DNA of 64,000 bases from Natronomonas gomsonensis. Lineage in GTDB: Archaea; Halobacteriota; Halobacteria; Halobacteriales; Haloarculaceae. Shown here piece after piece: positions 34,597 to 43,537 of this stretch (position 1 is its first letter; every line of letters begins with the position of its first letter). Both the position numbers and the translations under genes were made by a program. The stretch is from the NCBI RefSeq assembly GCF_013391635.1, contig NZ_JACAWU010000001.1, positions 992,001 through 1,056,000 of the forward strand, given 5' to 3'. The notes beneath the pieces are model-generated. The model saw only the letters and a program-made list of their open reading frames with translations. It made no database searches and had not been told where the DNA came from.

Positions 34597-37146
34597 TCAG
34601 GCCGGCGTCGTCCGCTTGAGCAGCGCGACGACCGCGAGGTAGGCGGGCAGCGCGACCGCGAGGACGACGCCGATGACGGCCCAGTCGCCGACGCCGAGCG
34701 GAACGGTTCCGAAGTAGTTGTTCAGCGGCGTGTACAGCACCGCCAACTGGAGCACCAGCGACGAGACGACGGCGAGCGCGAGCCACGGGTTCGAGAACGT
34801 CGGCGTCTCCCGCAGCCACCGGATGACGTACAGTTTCTCGAATTCGAGGGCGACGAACCCCGTGAACACCATCGTCATCGCATACGGCGTGATGGCGGCA
34901 GCCCCGCCGAGGGTGTAAAACAGCAATCCAAGCATGAGCACGGTCGACACTGTGCCGGTACCGACTATCAGGCCGAGCATCCGGCGGTCGATGATGCCGC
35001 GGTCGGACTCCCGGGGCGGGCGCTCCATCACGTCGCCGCTCTGGGGGTCGGCGCCGAGCGCCAGCGCCGGCAACCCGTCGGTGAGGAGGTTGATCCACAG
35101 CAACTGCACCGCAGGCAAGACGAGATAGCCGAACAGCGAGGCGAGAAAGACGAGCGCGACTTCGGCGACGTTCGCACTGAGCAGGTAGGCGACGAACTTC
35201 CAGACGTTGTCGAAGATGGCGCGGCCGCGCTCGACGGCCCGCTCGATGGTCGCGTAGTTGTCGTCGAGCAACACCACGTCGCTGGCGTGTTTGGCCACGT
35301 CGGTGCCGCGAATCCCCATCGCGATGCCGATGTCGGCGCTTTTCAGCGCCGGGGCGTCGTTGACGCCGTCGCCCGTCATCGCGACGACGTGGCCGTTGTC
35401 CTTGAGCGCACGCAGGATGCGGACCTTGTGTTCCGGCGAGGTACGGGCGAACACGTCGGCGGTCTCGACGCGCTCGCGGAGTTCGTCGTCGCTCATCGTC
35501 TCGATTTCCTTACCCTCGGTGACCGTCCGACCCATCCCGAGGGATTCCGCGATGGCGGCGGCCGTCCGGACGTTGTCGCCGGTTATCATCTTCACGCCGA
35601 TGCCGGCGCGTTCGGTCGCCGCAATCGCCTCGGCGACCTCCTCGCGCGGCGGGTCGATGAGGCCGACCAAACCGACGAACACCAACTCCGAGTCGATGTC
35701 GTCGGGGTCGTCGGCGTAGGCGACCGCCAGCACCCGGAGGGCGTCGTCGGCGAACGTTTTCACCTGCTCGCGGACGCCCTCGGCGGCCGACTCGGTGAGG
35801 TCGGCCGTGTGGATGCGGGTCGACTTCGAGAGGACGACCTCCGGGGCGCCTTTCACGTAGCCGCGGTCGCCGTGGACGGTCCCCATCCACTTCCGTTCGG
35901 AGGAGAACGGAATCTCGTCGGTTCGTGGATTCTCTTCTCTGAGCGTCTCGACGTCGAAGCCGTACTCCTCGGCGGCGACGACCAGCGCCTTCTCGGTGGG
36001 GTCGCCGTCCTCAGTGGTGGCGTCGTTACAGAGCGCGCCGGCCCGCAACAGCAGTTCGACCTGTTCAGACGAGGTGTCCCGCCCCGTCTCCTCGTCGAGT
36101 TCGACGACCGCGTCGTTCGTCCACACCCGGCTCGCGGTCATTCGCCCCTCGGTGAGCGTTCCGGTTTTGTCGGTACAGATGACGTCGACGGAACCGAGGG
36201 CTTCGACCGCCGGGAGGCTCCGAACCAGCGCGTTCTCGTCGGCCATCTTCCGAACGCCGAGAGCGAGCGTCAGGGTGACGACGGCCGGTAGCCCCTCGGG
36301 GACGGCGGCGACGGCCAGCGAAATCGCCGTCAGCCCGGCTTGTATGGGCTCGGTTCCTCGGAACAACAACAGCGGAACGACCAGCAGGGCCAACACGATG
36401 ACGCCGATTCCGAGATACCGCCCCAGTTCGTCGAGTTCCTGCTGGAGGGGCGTTTCGGTCTCTTCGGTCGCCGCCAACTCGCGGGCGATGGCTCCCATCT
36501 CGGTGTCCATCCCGGTCCCGGTGAGCACCGCGACGCCGCTGCCGCGGGTGACGTTCGTGCCCTTGTACACCATCCCGGTCCGGTCGGCCAGCGACGCGTC
36601 GGCCGCGACGCGGTCGGGGTCCTTCGAGACGGGTGCGCTCTCGCCCGTCAGCGCCGCCTCGTCGATTTCGAGGTCCGTCTCCTCGAGGAGCCGTCCGTCC
36701 GCCGGCACTACGTCGCCGCTGGACAACTCCACGACGTCACCGGGGACGAGTTCCGTCGCGGTGACCTCGACGGTTTCGCCGCCCCGTCGGACGTTCGCCG
36801 TCGGCGCGGTCAATTCACGGAGCGATTCGAGGCTCTGTTCGGCGCGGTAGTCCTGGACGAACCCGAAGAGTCCGTTGGCCACGACGATGACGGCGATGAG
36901 GACGGCGTCGACGGCGTGACCGGCGACGATAGACAGCGCGGCGGCGGCCAGGAGTACCCAGATGAGCACGCTGTCGAACTGCGCGAGGAGGATTTTCGGC
37001 CACGTGCGCGAACTCGCCTTGACGACGTCGTTTGGGCCGTGCGTTTCGAGTCGCTCCGCCGCCGCCGCCTCCGAGAGTCCCTCGACGCTGGTGTCGTGGG
37101 TGGAGAGGACCTCCTCGGCCGGCTGGCTGTGAGGGCTATCGGACAC
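34597..37146 (-). CDS. P-type cation-transporting ATPase (Ca2+-like)
   Basis: 849 residues. N-terminal cation-ATPase region followed by two helices, TGES, then DKTGTLTEG with the phosphorylated Asp, GDGVNDAPALK hinge, and six C-terminal helices. Length and motifs suggest type P2 (Ca2+ or Na+/H+) rather than heavy-metal P1B pumps; no heavy-metal domain or CPC is present. Residues such as VALVFLAS... near C-terminus suggest ion binding but the ion is unresolved. It is convergent with the small permease-like genes and divergent from the YihY-like gene. Confidence 0.9.
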   Translation of the reverse strand: MSDSPHSQPAEEVLSTHDTSVEGLSEAAAAERLETHGPNDVVKASSRTWPKILLAQFDSVLIWVLLAAAALSIVAGHAVDAVLIAVIVVANGLFGFVQDYRAEQSLESLRELTAPTANVRRGGETVEVTATELVPGDVVELSSGDVVPADGRLLEETDLEIDEAALTGESAPVSKDPDRVAADASLADRTGMVYKGTNVTRGSGVAVLTGTGMDTEMGAIARELAATEETETPLQQELDELGRYLGIGVIVLALLVVPLLLFRGTEPIQAGLTAISLAVAAVPEGLPAVVTLTLALGVRKMADENALVRSLPAVEALGSVDVICTDKTGTLTEGRMTASRVWTNDAVVELDEETGRDTSSEQVELLLRAGALCNDATTEDGDPTEKALVVAAEEYGFDVETLREENPRTDEIPFSSERKWMGTVHGDRGYVKGAPEVVLSKSTRIHTADLTESAAEGVREQVKTFADDALRVLAVAYADDPDDIDSELVFVGLVGLIDPPREEVAEAIAATERAGIGVKMITGDNVRTAAAIAESLGMGRTVTEGKEIETMSDDELRERVETADVFARTSPEHKVRILRALKDNGHVVAMTGDGVNDAPALKSADIGIAMGIRGTDVAKHASDVVLLDDNYATIERAVERGRAIFDNVWKFVAYLLSANVAEVALVFLASLFGYLVLPAVQLLWINLLTDGLPALALGADPQSGDVMERPPRESDRGIIDRRMLGLIVGTGTVSTVLMLGLLFYTLGGAAAITPYAMTMVFTGFVALEFEKLYVIRWLRETPTFSNPWLALAVVSSLVLQLAVLYTPLNNYFGTVPLGVGDWAVIGVVLAVALPAYLAVVALLKRTTPA

Positions 37147-37295
37147 GAGTGTACGATTCGGCCCTATGGGTAATGGTACTGTGCCTCTTTGCGGGGGTCC
37201 ACGGACGACCGAGCGCGGTCACTGCGCGGCGGTCGGCCGAGTTCGGCGGCCAATCGAGGGCAACGAGTTTTGGGTCCGAACGTTGGATACTCCAT

Positions 37296-38090
37296 ATGGA
37301 GCTCTCGTCTCGGGGCGTTCGCGACGTCGTTGCACTCCTCAGGGTGGCGAACGACCACGACGTCAAGTATCCGGCTGCCGCACTGGCGTACTACACGTTC
37401 GTCTCGCTCGTCCCGCTGTTGCTGTTGGGGCTTGTGGCGTTCGGTCCCCGGTTCACCGCGGGCGTCGAGGAGTCGATGACGCTGTATCTGACGCCCGCGG
37501 CGCGGGAGCTCTTCATCGATGCGCTGGCGTCGGTGTCGGGGCGGACCGGTGCCTCGCTGCTTTCCGTCGCCGTTCTCGCCTGGACGGGCGCGAACGCCGC
37601 GGTGGCGTTCCTGACGGTGCTGGGTCGAATCGAGGGTCCGGCCTCGACCGACGGACGCCGACTAACCCAACTCCGCGATGGCGTGGTCGTCATCGGTTCG
37701 TTCGTCTCCTCGGGACTCGTCCTCGTGACGACGAGCGCCGTTTCGCTTGCGCTCGCTGATAGTGTCCTCTTCGACAGCGTCGCCGCTGGCGTGCTGCTCG
37801 GCGCGCTCACGGTGGTGTTCCTGCCGATGTACTACGTCCCTTCGAATGTGGTGTCTGGACCGCGGTCGGCGCTCCCGGGTGCCGTCTTCGCCGCGTCGGG
37901 GTGGACCGTCCTCCACGTCATCGTTCAGGTGTACGTCCGACAGGCGTCTCAGTATGCGATTTACGGCACGCTCAGTGGTGTTCTCCTGTTGTTGACCAGC
38001 CTCTACATCGGTGCGCTGCTACTCATGCTCGGGGTCGCCGTCAACTGTCGGTCTGCCGACGGAGCCCAAATCGGTGCCCGCGCCGAGTAG
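37296..38090 (+). CDS. YihY/UPF0761-type membrane protein
   Basis: 264 residues from ATG 37296, with six helices. The YihY pattern is seen in the N-terminal DVKYPAAALAYYTFVSLVPLLLLGL and the C-terminal YAIYGTLSGVLLLLTSLYIGALLLMLGV. An earlier ATG at 37032 lies in antisense sequence of the ATPase. The family was once called RNase BN but its role is unproven. It sits divergent from the P-type ATPase with a 149-bp region between them. Confidence 0.85.
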   Translation: MELSSRGVRDVVALLRVANDHDVKYPAAALAYYTFVSLVPLLLLGLVAFGPRFTAGVEESMTLYLTPAARELFIDALASVSGRTGASLLSVAVLAWTGANAAVAFLTVLGRIEGPASTDGRRLTQLRDGVVVIGSFVSSGLVLVTTSAVSLALADSVLFDSVAAGVLLGALTVVFLPMYYVPSNVVSGPRSALPGAVFAASGWTVLHVIVQVYVRQASQYAIYGTLSGVLLLLTSLYIGALLLMLGVAVNCRSADGAQIGARAE

Positions 38091-38105
38091 TCGCGGAGTG
38101 CTAAC

Positions 38106-38264
38106 TCACTCGCCCGACGCCGTGCCCCGATATTCCGCAGCGCAGTCGGTACACAGCCCCGTTTCAACGTCGTAATGGGCCGTACAGACGAGCGCCCCAC
38201 ACCGTGAACACTGGTGCTCGGCAGGTGCCGCCTCACAAATCTGACAGAGTGTTTCAACGCTCAC
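38106..38264 (-). CDS. 52-aa zinc-finger protein
   Basis: 52 residues from GTG 38264. Six cysteine positions: TLCQICEAAPAEHQ, CSRCGAL, CTAHYD and LCTDCAAEYR, i.e. Cys at 7, 10, 19, 22, 27, 38 and 41, plus His18 and His30. This pattern binds one or two zinc ions as a treble-clef or B-box-like finger. It starts 12 bp downstream of the DUF1684 gene's stop, in the same direction, so they are probably co-transcribed. Small haloarchaeal zinc fingers often act as regulators; the role here is unknown. Confidence 0.6.
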   Translation of the reverse strand: MSVETLCQICEAAPAEHQCSRCGALVCTAHYDVETGLCTDCAAEYRGTASGE

Positions 38265-38276
38265 GTATTCTTTCCC

Positions 38277-38816
38277 CTAGTGATACGCCTTTTCGCCGGC
38301 TTCGATCGGTACTTCGAGCCAGTTCTCGGTCGGTGGGAGCGGACACTCGTACTGGTCGGAGTACGCACAGGTCGGGTTGTACGCCTCGTTGAAATCGAGA
38401 ATCCACGTCCCGTCGTCGGTCCGGTGGGTTTCGGGTTCGAGGTCGAGATACCGACCGGCGCCGTAGGTGTCCTCGCCGCTCGTCGTGTCACGGAACGGTA
38501 CCCAGAGTCGGTCGTCGTCGGGGTCGCTCTTGTAGGCCTGCAGTATGACGGCCTCGCCGTCGACCTCGAACCGGAACTCTCCCCACCGGAGATACTCCCG
38601 CTCGCCATCGGTGCTCGTTGCGACGGTCACCGTCTCCTTGTCGTCGTGTTCGTGGAGGGGGAGTTCGAACCGATAGGAGTCATCGAGTCCGTAGTAGGAA
38701 AGCCCCTCGAAGGCGTCTCGCTCTTCCGGCGGAATCGGCGAATGCGGGTTCGTCCCAAAATACTCGTCTTTCGCCTCGCGGTCCTCTCGAATGGCGGTTT
38801 TCCAGTCTGTGCCCAT
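38277..38816 (-). CDS. DUF1684 family protein
   Basis: 179 residues from ATG 38816 (MGTDWKTAIREDREAKDEYFGTN), the usual DUF1684 N-terminus with F...NPHSPIP and then AYNPTCAYSDQYECPLPP near the C-terminus, which is the conserved DUF1684 signature. No enzymatic activity is established. It is the first gene of a unit with the small zinc-finger gene, and divergent from the PAC2 gene. Confidence 0.85.
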   Translation of the reverse strand: MGTDWKTAIREDREAKDEYFGTNPHSPIPPEERDAFEGLSYYGLDDSYRFELPLHEHDDKETVTVATSTDGEREYLRWGEFRFEVDGEAVILQAYKSDPDDDRLWVPFRDTTSGEDTYGAGRYLDLEPETHRTDDGTWILDFNEAYNPTCAYSDQYECPLPPTENWLEVPIEAGEKAYH

Positions 38817-38971
38817 ACCATTGTATCGGCCCCGCGTGCTTCTATATGTTCGGCAGTTCCAGACCGTCGGAAGCGACGAGAGTTTCCGGGGATACGGAAT
38901 GGTTCCCACGCCACGGGAACGGGCAACACGAATTAAGTCTCACGGACCGATTGATGGGTTGGTGTCCTGTA

Positions 38972-39724
38972 GTGTCTCCTGATTCATCGACCCGTTTCGA
39001 GAAGACGACAGAACTTACGGCCGACTCGCTGACGCTCATCGAGGGGCTTCCCGGCTTGGGGTTGGTTGCCTCCATCGCGGTCGACCAAATCACGGAGCAA
39101 CTCGGGTTAGAACAGCACGGTAGTATCGTCTCCGACGATTTCCCTTCGGTCGCGGCGTTCGAGGAGGGTCGGGTTCGCGACGCGGTGCGCGTCTATGCTG
39201 GTGAGGACCCGGCCGTGATGACCCTGCAAAGCGATGTCCCGATTCCCCCAACGGCAGTCGAGTCGCTGAGTCGCTGCGTTCTGAGCGATGTGGCCGACGA
39301 GTTCGAACGCGCCGTCTTTCTCGCAGGGGCCCCCGCGGAGTCCGAAGAAGAAATCGGCGAGGTCACCGGCGTCGCCACGACCGACCAGTTAGAGGCCTCG
39401 CTGACCGATGCGGGAATCACCCTGGCCGATGGGTCGGGTGTCGTCGGAGGCGTTACCGGTGCGCTACTGAACGACTGTTATCGCAATGACGTTCCGGCGG
39501 CGGTGCTCCTCGTCCGCTCGAACCCCTACATTCCCGACCCTGGGGCGGCCCGTGCGGTCATCGAAGACGCACTGGAACCGCTCGTCGATTTCGATATCGA
39601 CACGCAGGAACTGCTCGAACAGGCCGAGGAAATCCAACAGCAGAAACAACAGATCGCCGAACAGCTCCAACAGTATCAGCAACAACAGGAGCCGGATCCA
39701 CGGACGGCGGGGATGTACCAGTAA
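38972..39724 (+). CDS. PAC2-family proteasome-assembly-chaperone-like protein
   Basis: 250 residues from GTG 38972; ATG 38954 is an alternative that adds MGWCPV. The PAC2 fold is shown by LIEGLPGLGLVASIAVDQI at the N-terminus, and PAVMTLQSDVPIP, GGVTGALLNDCYRNDVPAAVLLV later. The last 40 residues are a Gln-rich coiled coil (EEIQQQKQQIAEQLQQYQQQQ). Archaeal PAC2 proteins are related to proteasome-assembly chaperones; here it is alone. No proteasome gene is nearby. Confidence 0.82.
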   Translation: MSPDSSTRFEKTTELTADSLTLIEGLPGLGLVASIAVDQITEQLGLEQHGSIVSDDFPSVAAFEEGRVRDAVRVYAGEDPAVMTLQSDVPIPPTAVESLSRCVLSDVADEFERAVFLAGAPAESEEEIGEVTGVATTDQLEASLTDAGITLADGSGVVGGVTGALLNDCYRNDVPAAVLLVRSNPYIPDPGAARAVIEDALEPLVDFDIDTQELLEQAEEIQQQKQQIAEQLQQYQQQQEPDPRTAGMYQ

Positions 39725-39881
39725 CAGCCGACGGGGCAGCTGACTGGCGCCGTCCGGGCTTCGGCGAGCGGCTATCGAAGACGCCTGGGAGTGGGTCGAA
39801 GACGGACGGGCCGACGAATCGTAAGCGGCCGCTTCGCGTCCCGAGGCTTACGGGCGTCGTCGGGCCGGTCGGCTCCGGTCG

Positions 39882-40904
39882 TTAGACCGCGACCGGTGAT
39901 TCGCCGTTGTCGGCACGCGCGGCGCCGTCGACTTCGAGCAACTCCTGGTAGCGGTTCCGGATGGTGACCTCCGAGATGTCGGTCACCTTCGAGACGTCAC
40001 TTTGGGTGAGGTTCTCGGGGGTGGACTGGGCGGCCGCATAGAGTGCGGCGGCAGCGAGGCCGACCGGCGATTTCCCCGAGTGGAGGTTGGCCTGCTTTCC
40101 CGCATCGAGCAACTCGCGGGCGCGGCGCTCGGTGTCCTCACCGACGTCGAGTTCGCTCGCGAACCGCGGGAGGTACTCGTTGGGGTCGGGGGGTTGGACT
40201 TCCAATTGGAGTTCGCGGTTCAGATAGCGGTAGGCGCGTTTGAACTCCACTTCGTCGACGCGACTGACGGCGGTGAGCTCGTCGATCGACCGGGGCAACT
40301 GTTCCATCCGGGCGGCGGCGTGCAGCGATGCCGTCGCCATGCCCTCGATCGAGCGTCCGGGCAGCATGTCGTTTTTCAACGCTTGTCGGTAGATCATCGA
40401 CGCCGTCTCCCGGACGCTCTGGGGAAGTCCGAGCGCCGACGACATCCGTTCGATTTCGCCGAGTGCCTGCTTGAGGTTGCGCTCTTTGCTGTCACGGGTG
40501 CGGAACCGTTCGTTCCAGGTGCGCATCCGCTGGACCTTCTTGCGCTGGCTGCCCGACAGCGAGTTGCCGTAGGCGTCTTTGTTCTGCCAGCCGATGTTCG
40601 TCGAGAGGCCGTCGTCGTGCATCATCTTCGTCGTCGGTGCACCGACGCGGCTCTTTTCGTCCCGCTCGCTGGCGTCGAAGGCACGCCATTCGGGACCGCG
40701 GTCGATCTGCTCGTCGTCGACGACGAGCCCACAGTCGGCACAGACGGTCTCTGCGCCGCCGCTTTCGAGCCGGCCGTTACACTCCGGACAGGTCAGCTCG
40801 TCCTGTCGGTGTTCGGTACTCTGTTCGGCCCCCTCCGTTTCGACGGGGGCTTCGGTCTCGTCTTCGGTACTGTCGTACGTCGAAAGTGTGGGTTTCTGAG
40901 TCAT
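39882..40904 (-). CDS. tfb: Transcription initiation factor IIB
   Basis: 340 residues. Zinc ribbon TCPECNGRLESGGAETVCADCG at about 38-59, B-finger/linker with EWRAFDASERDEKSRVGAP, then two cyclin-like repeats with the C-terminal HTH (LTQSDVSKVTDISEVTIRNRYQELLE). It recruits RNA polymerase to TBP-bound TATA boxes. Haloarchaea encode several TFBs; which paralogue this is cannot be determined. An acidic N-terminal extension of about 35 residues precedes the ribbon. Promoter elements are at 40999-41029. Confidence 0.95.
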   Translation of the reverse strand: MTQKPTLSTYDSTEDETEAPVETEGAEQSTEHRQDELTCPECNGRLESGGAETVCADCGLVVDDEQIDRGPEWRAFDASERDEKSRVGAPTTKMMHDDGLSTNIGWQNKDAYGNSLSGSQRKKVQRMRTWNERFRTRDSKERNLKQALGEIERMSSALGLPQSVRETASMIYRQALKNDMLPGRSIEGMATASLHAAARMEQLPRSIDELTAVSRVDEVEFKRAYRYLNRELQLEVQPPDPNEYLPRFASELDVGEDTERRARELLDAGKQANLHSGKSPVGLAAAALYAAAQSTPENLTQSDVSKVTDISEVTIRNRYQELLEVDGAARADNGESPVAV

Positions 40905-41162
40905 GCTGGAGGGATGATACCCGGCTGTTCGCCGGTGGAGGGTCGAGGGCTGAAACGCCCCTTCCGAACTGCCTTCACTCTAAGTAATCTCTCTTTTCTT
41001 ATAAAAGTTTCGCAAGCTATATAAATAGTGGCTGCAAAATCGCTACGTTTATAAACCATACGGTGCGCTGACGGCGAACCACTAGCGGAGGCTTTCGGGC
41101 GGCTTCTGGCACGGCCGGACGGTCGGTATTACTAACCCATCTCTGGGTCTACGTTCAAACAG
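40905..41162. promoter_or_regulatory. Divergent promoter region of tfb and the Ca/Na antiporter
   Basis: 258 bp without a gene, distinctly A/T-rich in 40985-41058. For tfb (leftward) CTATTTATATA at 41029-41019 and CTTTTATAA at 41007-40999 are TATA candidates. For the antiporter (rightward) TTTATAAA at 41048-41055 is a palindromic TATA candidate, giving a 5' leader of roughly 80 nt. The long tfb leader of about 70-90 nt is unusual for haloarchaea, where many mRNAs are leaderless. Confidence 0.5.
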
Positions 41163-42131
41163 ATGGTCGATGTCGTTGTCTCGGCGGCGCTGTTCGTCGT
41201 GAGCCTCGCCGTTCTGCTTGTGGCATCCGACGGGTTCACCTCCGCGGCCGAACGAATCGGCCTCTCGTTCGGTATCTCGCCGTTCGTCATCGGGGTGACC
41301 ATCGTCGCCGGGGGCACGTCGCTCCCCGAACTGGTGTCCTCGATGCTGGCCGTGAGTCAGGGGGCCTCCGAAATCGTCATGGGGAGCGTCGTCGGCTCGA
41401 ACGTCTCGAACATGCTGCTCGTTCTCGGCATCGCCGCGGTGGTGGGCGGCGACATCCGCATCATCCGTGACCTCGTCGAGGTCGACTTGCCGTTGCTCGT
41501 CGCCTCGGCCGTATTCCTGATTCTCGCGGTGTGGAACTCGCCGTTCTCGTGGTACGAGGGTATCCTCGCGTTAGCCGCACTGGCCGTCTACGTCCACTTC
41601 ACCATCTCGGAGAAGGACCGCTACGTCGGCATGCTCGTCGAGGAACTCGTCGAGGACGAGGCCGATGCCGAGAATCCCCCCGATGCGGGCGCCAAAACCT
41701 ACGCTCTCCTGGTGGTGAGCATGGTCGTCGTCTTCGGGGCGGCGTACGTTCTTGTCGAGTCGATAGTCGACATCTCGGGGTCGCTTGGAATCGGTACCGA
41801 ACTGATAGCGATATCCGCCGTCGCCCTGGGGACCTCCCTTCCCGAAGTCGTCGTCAGCGTCATGGCCGTCAGAAGGGGGTTACCGGGATTGGCCGTCGGA
41901 AACGTCCTCGGCTCGAACCTGTTCAACAGCTTTCTCGTCACGGGGGTGCCGAGTCTCATCGGCGACCTCGCGGTTCCGGACAGCATCCGCGGGTACGGCC
42001 TCCCCGTAATGGTTCTGGTGACCGTGCTGTACTTCTTCATCACGCAGGACCGAGAAATCACGCGGTCGGAGGGAACGATACTGCTGCTCCTCTACGTGCT
42101 GTTCGTCGTGAACCTCGGGACCTTCCTGTGA
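41163..42131 (+). CDS. Calcium/sodium antiporter (CaCA family)
   Basis: 322 residues, ten helices in two alpha repeats: GVTIVAGGTSLPELVSSM near residue 50, and ALGTSLPEVVVSVMAV near residue 230, both with the ion-binding Glu of CaCA antiporters, then GNVLGSNLFNSFLVTG. Cation specificity (Ca2+/Na+ or K+-dependent) is unresolved. An acidic cytoplasmic loop lies between the halves (EELVEDEADAENPPD). Confidence 0.9.
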   Translation: MVDVVVSAALFVVSLAVLLVASDGFTSAAERIGLSFGISPFVIGVTIVAGGTSLPELVSSMLAVSQGASEIVMGSVVGSNVSNMLLVLGIAAVVGGDIRIIRDLVEVDLPLLVASAVFLILAVWNSPFSWYEGILALAALAVYVHFTISEKDRYVGMLVEELVEDEADAENPPDAGAKTYALLVVSMVVVFGAAYVLVESIVDISGSLGIGTELIAISAVALGTSLPEVVVSVMAVRRGLPGLAVGNVLGSNLFNSFLVTGVPSLIGDLAVPDSIRGYGLPVMVLVTVLYFFITQDREITRSEGTILLLLYVLFVVNLGTFL

Positions 42132-42164
42132 GGCAGGCTTCGAGGTTCACGGCCGCCCCGTCGC

Positions 42165-43385
42165 TCAGGGTTCGGCTTCGAGCATCCAGCCGAAGCGCTT
42201 CTCCCAGAACTCCTCGCCTCGGTGTTTCTTGCTTTTGCCCTTCGTCTTCCGGTCGCGAATCTGTCGCTCGAGGGCGTCACGCGCTTCGTTGAGCGCGTGG
42301 CTCGCACCGTAGCCCTCGCCGGAGGCGATGTAGAGGCCCCTGTCGGTGTGCAGGCGAATCCGGGCCAACAGCAGCGGCGTCCCCCGGAGTTTCTCGTCGT
42401 GTTCGTGGAGGTGGACCTTCGCGTCCAACACGCTCATCCCGCCGTCCTTGTCGTCGAAGTTCTCGACCATCGCGACGATGTCGTCGTAGCTCGTGTCGTC
42501 GACCAAGTCGACGCCGTACACTTGCACCGCGCGGTTGCCGCCGGCCTCCCACGTGAGTGAATCGAGCACGTCGGTCTTCGTGACGATGCCGTGTGGGGAG
42601 CCGTCGTCGGTGACGACGAGCGACGACCCACCCATGTCGAACATCCGCTCGACGGCCACGTCGAGGGTCTCTTCGGGGGAAATCGTCCGCACCGGCGACA
42701 CCATCATGTCGCGGACCGGCAGGTCCAACACCCGCTCGAGTTCCCCCTCTCGGGCGCCGAAGCCGCCGTGGGTGCGGCCGGAACTGGCGGAGATGTCGCC
42801 ACCGAAGGAGTCGGTGCCGCCGCCGTCGCCGCCCTGGCTCTGGTCTCCGGACCGGACCGTGAAGTCGGTCACGTCGTAGAGGCTCAGGATACCGACCGCG
42901 GTGTCGTCCTCGACGACCGGGAGGTGGGCGATGCGGTGCTCCCGGAAGACGTGGAGCGCTTCGCCGAAACTCGCCGCCGGGTCGACGGTGACGAGGTCGG
43001 TACTCGCCGCTTCGGCGACGGTCGCCGCATCGAGGTACGGCAGGACCGCTTCGAGTACGTCGTCGGCGGTGACGACGCCGACCAACTCCTCGCCCTCGAA
43101 GACGGGGAGGAACTGCGAGTCGGCGTCTATCATGAGTTGCGCGACTTTCCGGACGTCCTCGTCGGGGGTGAGCCGCGGGACGTGCCAGACCAGCGAGGCG
43201 AGTTTCTCGTTTGGCTGGTGGTGTGACCCCGCGAGTTGGCGTCGCGTCACCACGCCCTCGAAGGCGTCGCCGTAGACGACGACCCCCGTGACCGAGGGGT
43301 CCTCGAACGCCCCCGCGAGCTTCGAGACGGGTGTCTCCGGGGGGAACTGCACGTACTCTTCCGATACGATAGTAGTGATATCCAT
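42165..43385 (-). CDS. Four-CBS protein with HPF/RaiA-like C-terminal domain
   Basis: 406 residues. CBS repeats lie at about 1-60, 66-120, 122-180 and 215-275; the third and fourth are separated by a Gly/Ser/Asp-rich linker. Residues about 280-370 (VYGVDLVDDTSYDDIVAMVENF...KVHLHEHDEKLRGTPLLLARIRL) resemble the S30EA/HPF ribosome-hibernation factor fold, followed by a Lys/Arg-rich tail. CBS domains sense adenosyl nucleotides; the domain order suggests nucleotide-responsive ribosome or RNA binding. This is inference. Confidence 0.75.
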   Translation of the reverse strand: MDITTIVSEEYVQFPPETPVSKLAGAFEDPSVTGVVVYGDAFEGVVTRRQLAGSHHQPNEKLASLVWHVPRLTPDEDVRKVAQLMIDADSQFLPVFEGEELVGVVTADDVLEAVLPYLDAATVAEAASTDLVTVDPAASFGEALHVFREHRIAHLPVVEDDTAVGILSLYDVTDFTVRSGDQSQGGDGGGTDSFGGDISASSGRTHGGFGAREGELERVLDLPVRDMMVSPVRTISPEETLDVAVERMFDMGGSSLVVTDDGSPHGIVTKTDVLDSLTWEAGGNRAVQVYGVDLVDDTSYDDIVAMVENFDDKDGGMSVLDAKVHLHEHDEKLRGTPLLLARIRLHTDRGLYIASGEGYGASHALNEARDALERQIRDRKTKGKSKKHRGEEFWEKRFGWMLEAEP

Positions 43386-43537
43386 GGGTGTCGGTGTCCG
43401 TCCGCTTCCGTTCTGTCGCGCTGTACCGCTGGCCGGAACTGCAGTCGCAACTGCACTGTCGGCACTTCGTACTTCGCTGCCGAAGCAGAAGTAACCGCCG
43501 ACGGTTCTCGAACTCTGGCACTCGCCATCGGGGTTTT

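Noticed and set aside
39766..39824. Short frame ending ..EDAWEWVEDGRADES
   Set aside because: Only about 20 codons with no start or context; too little to call a gene.
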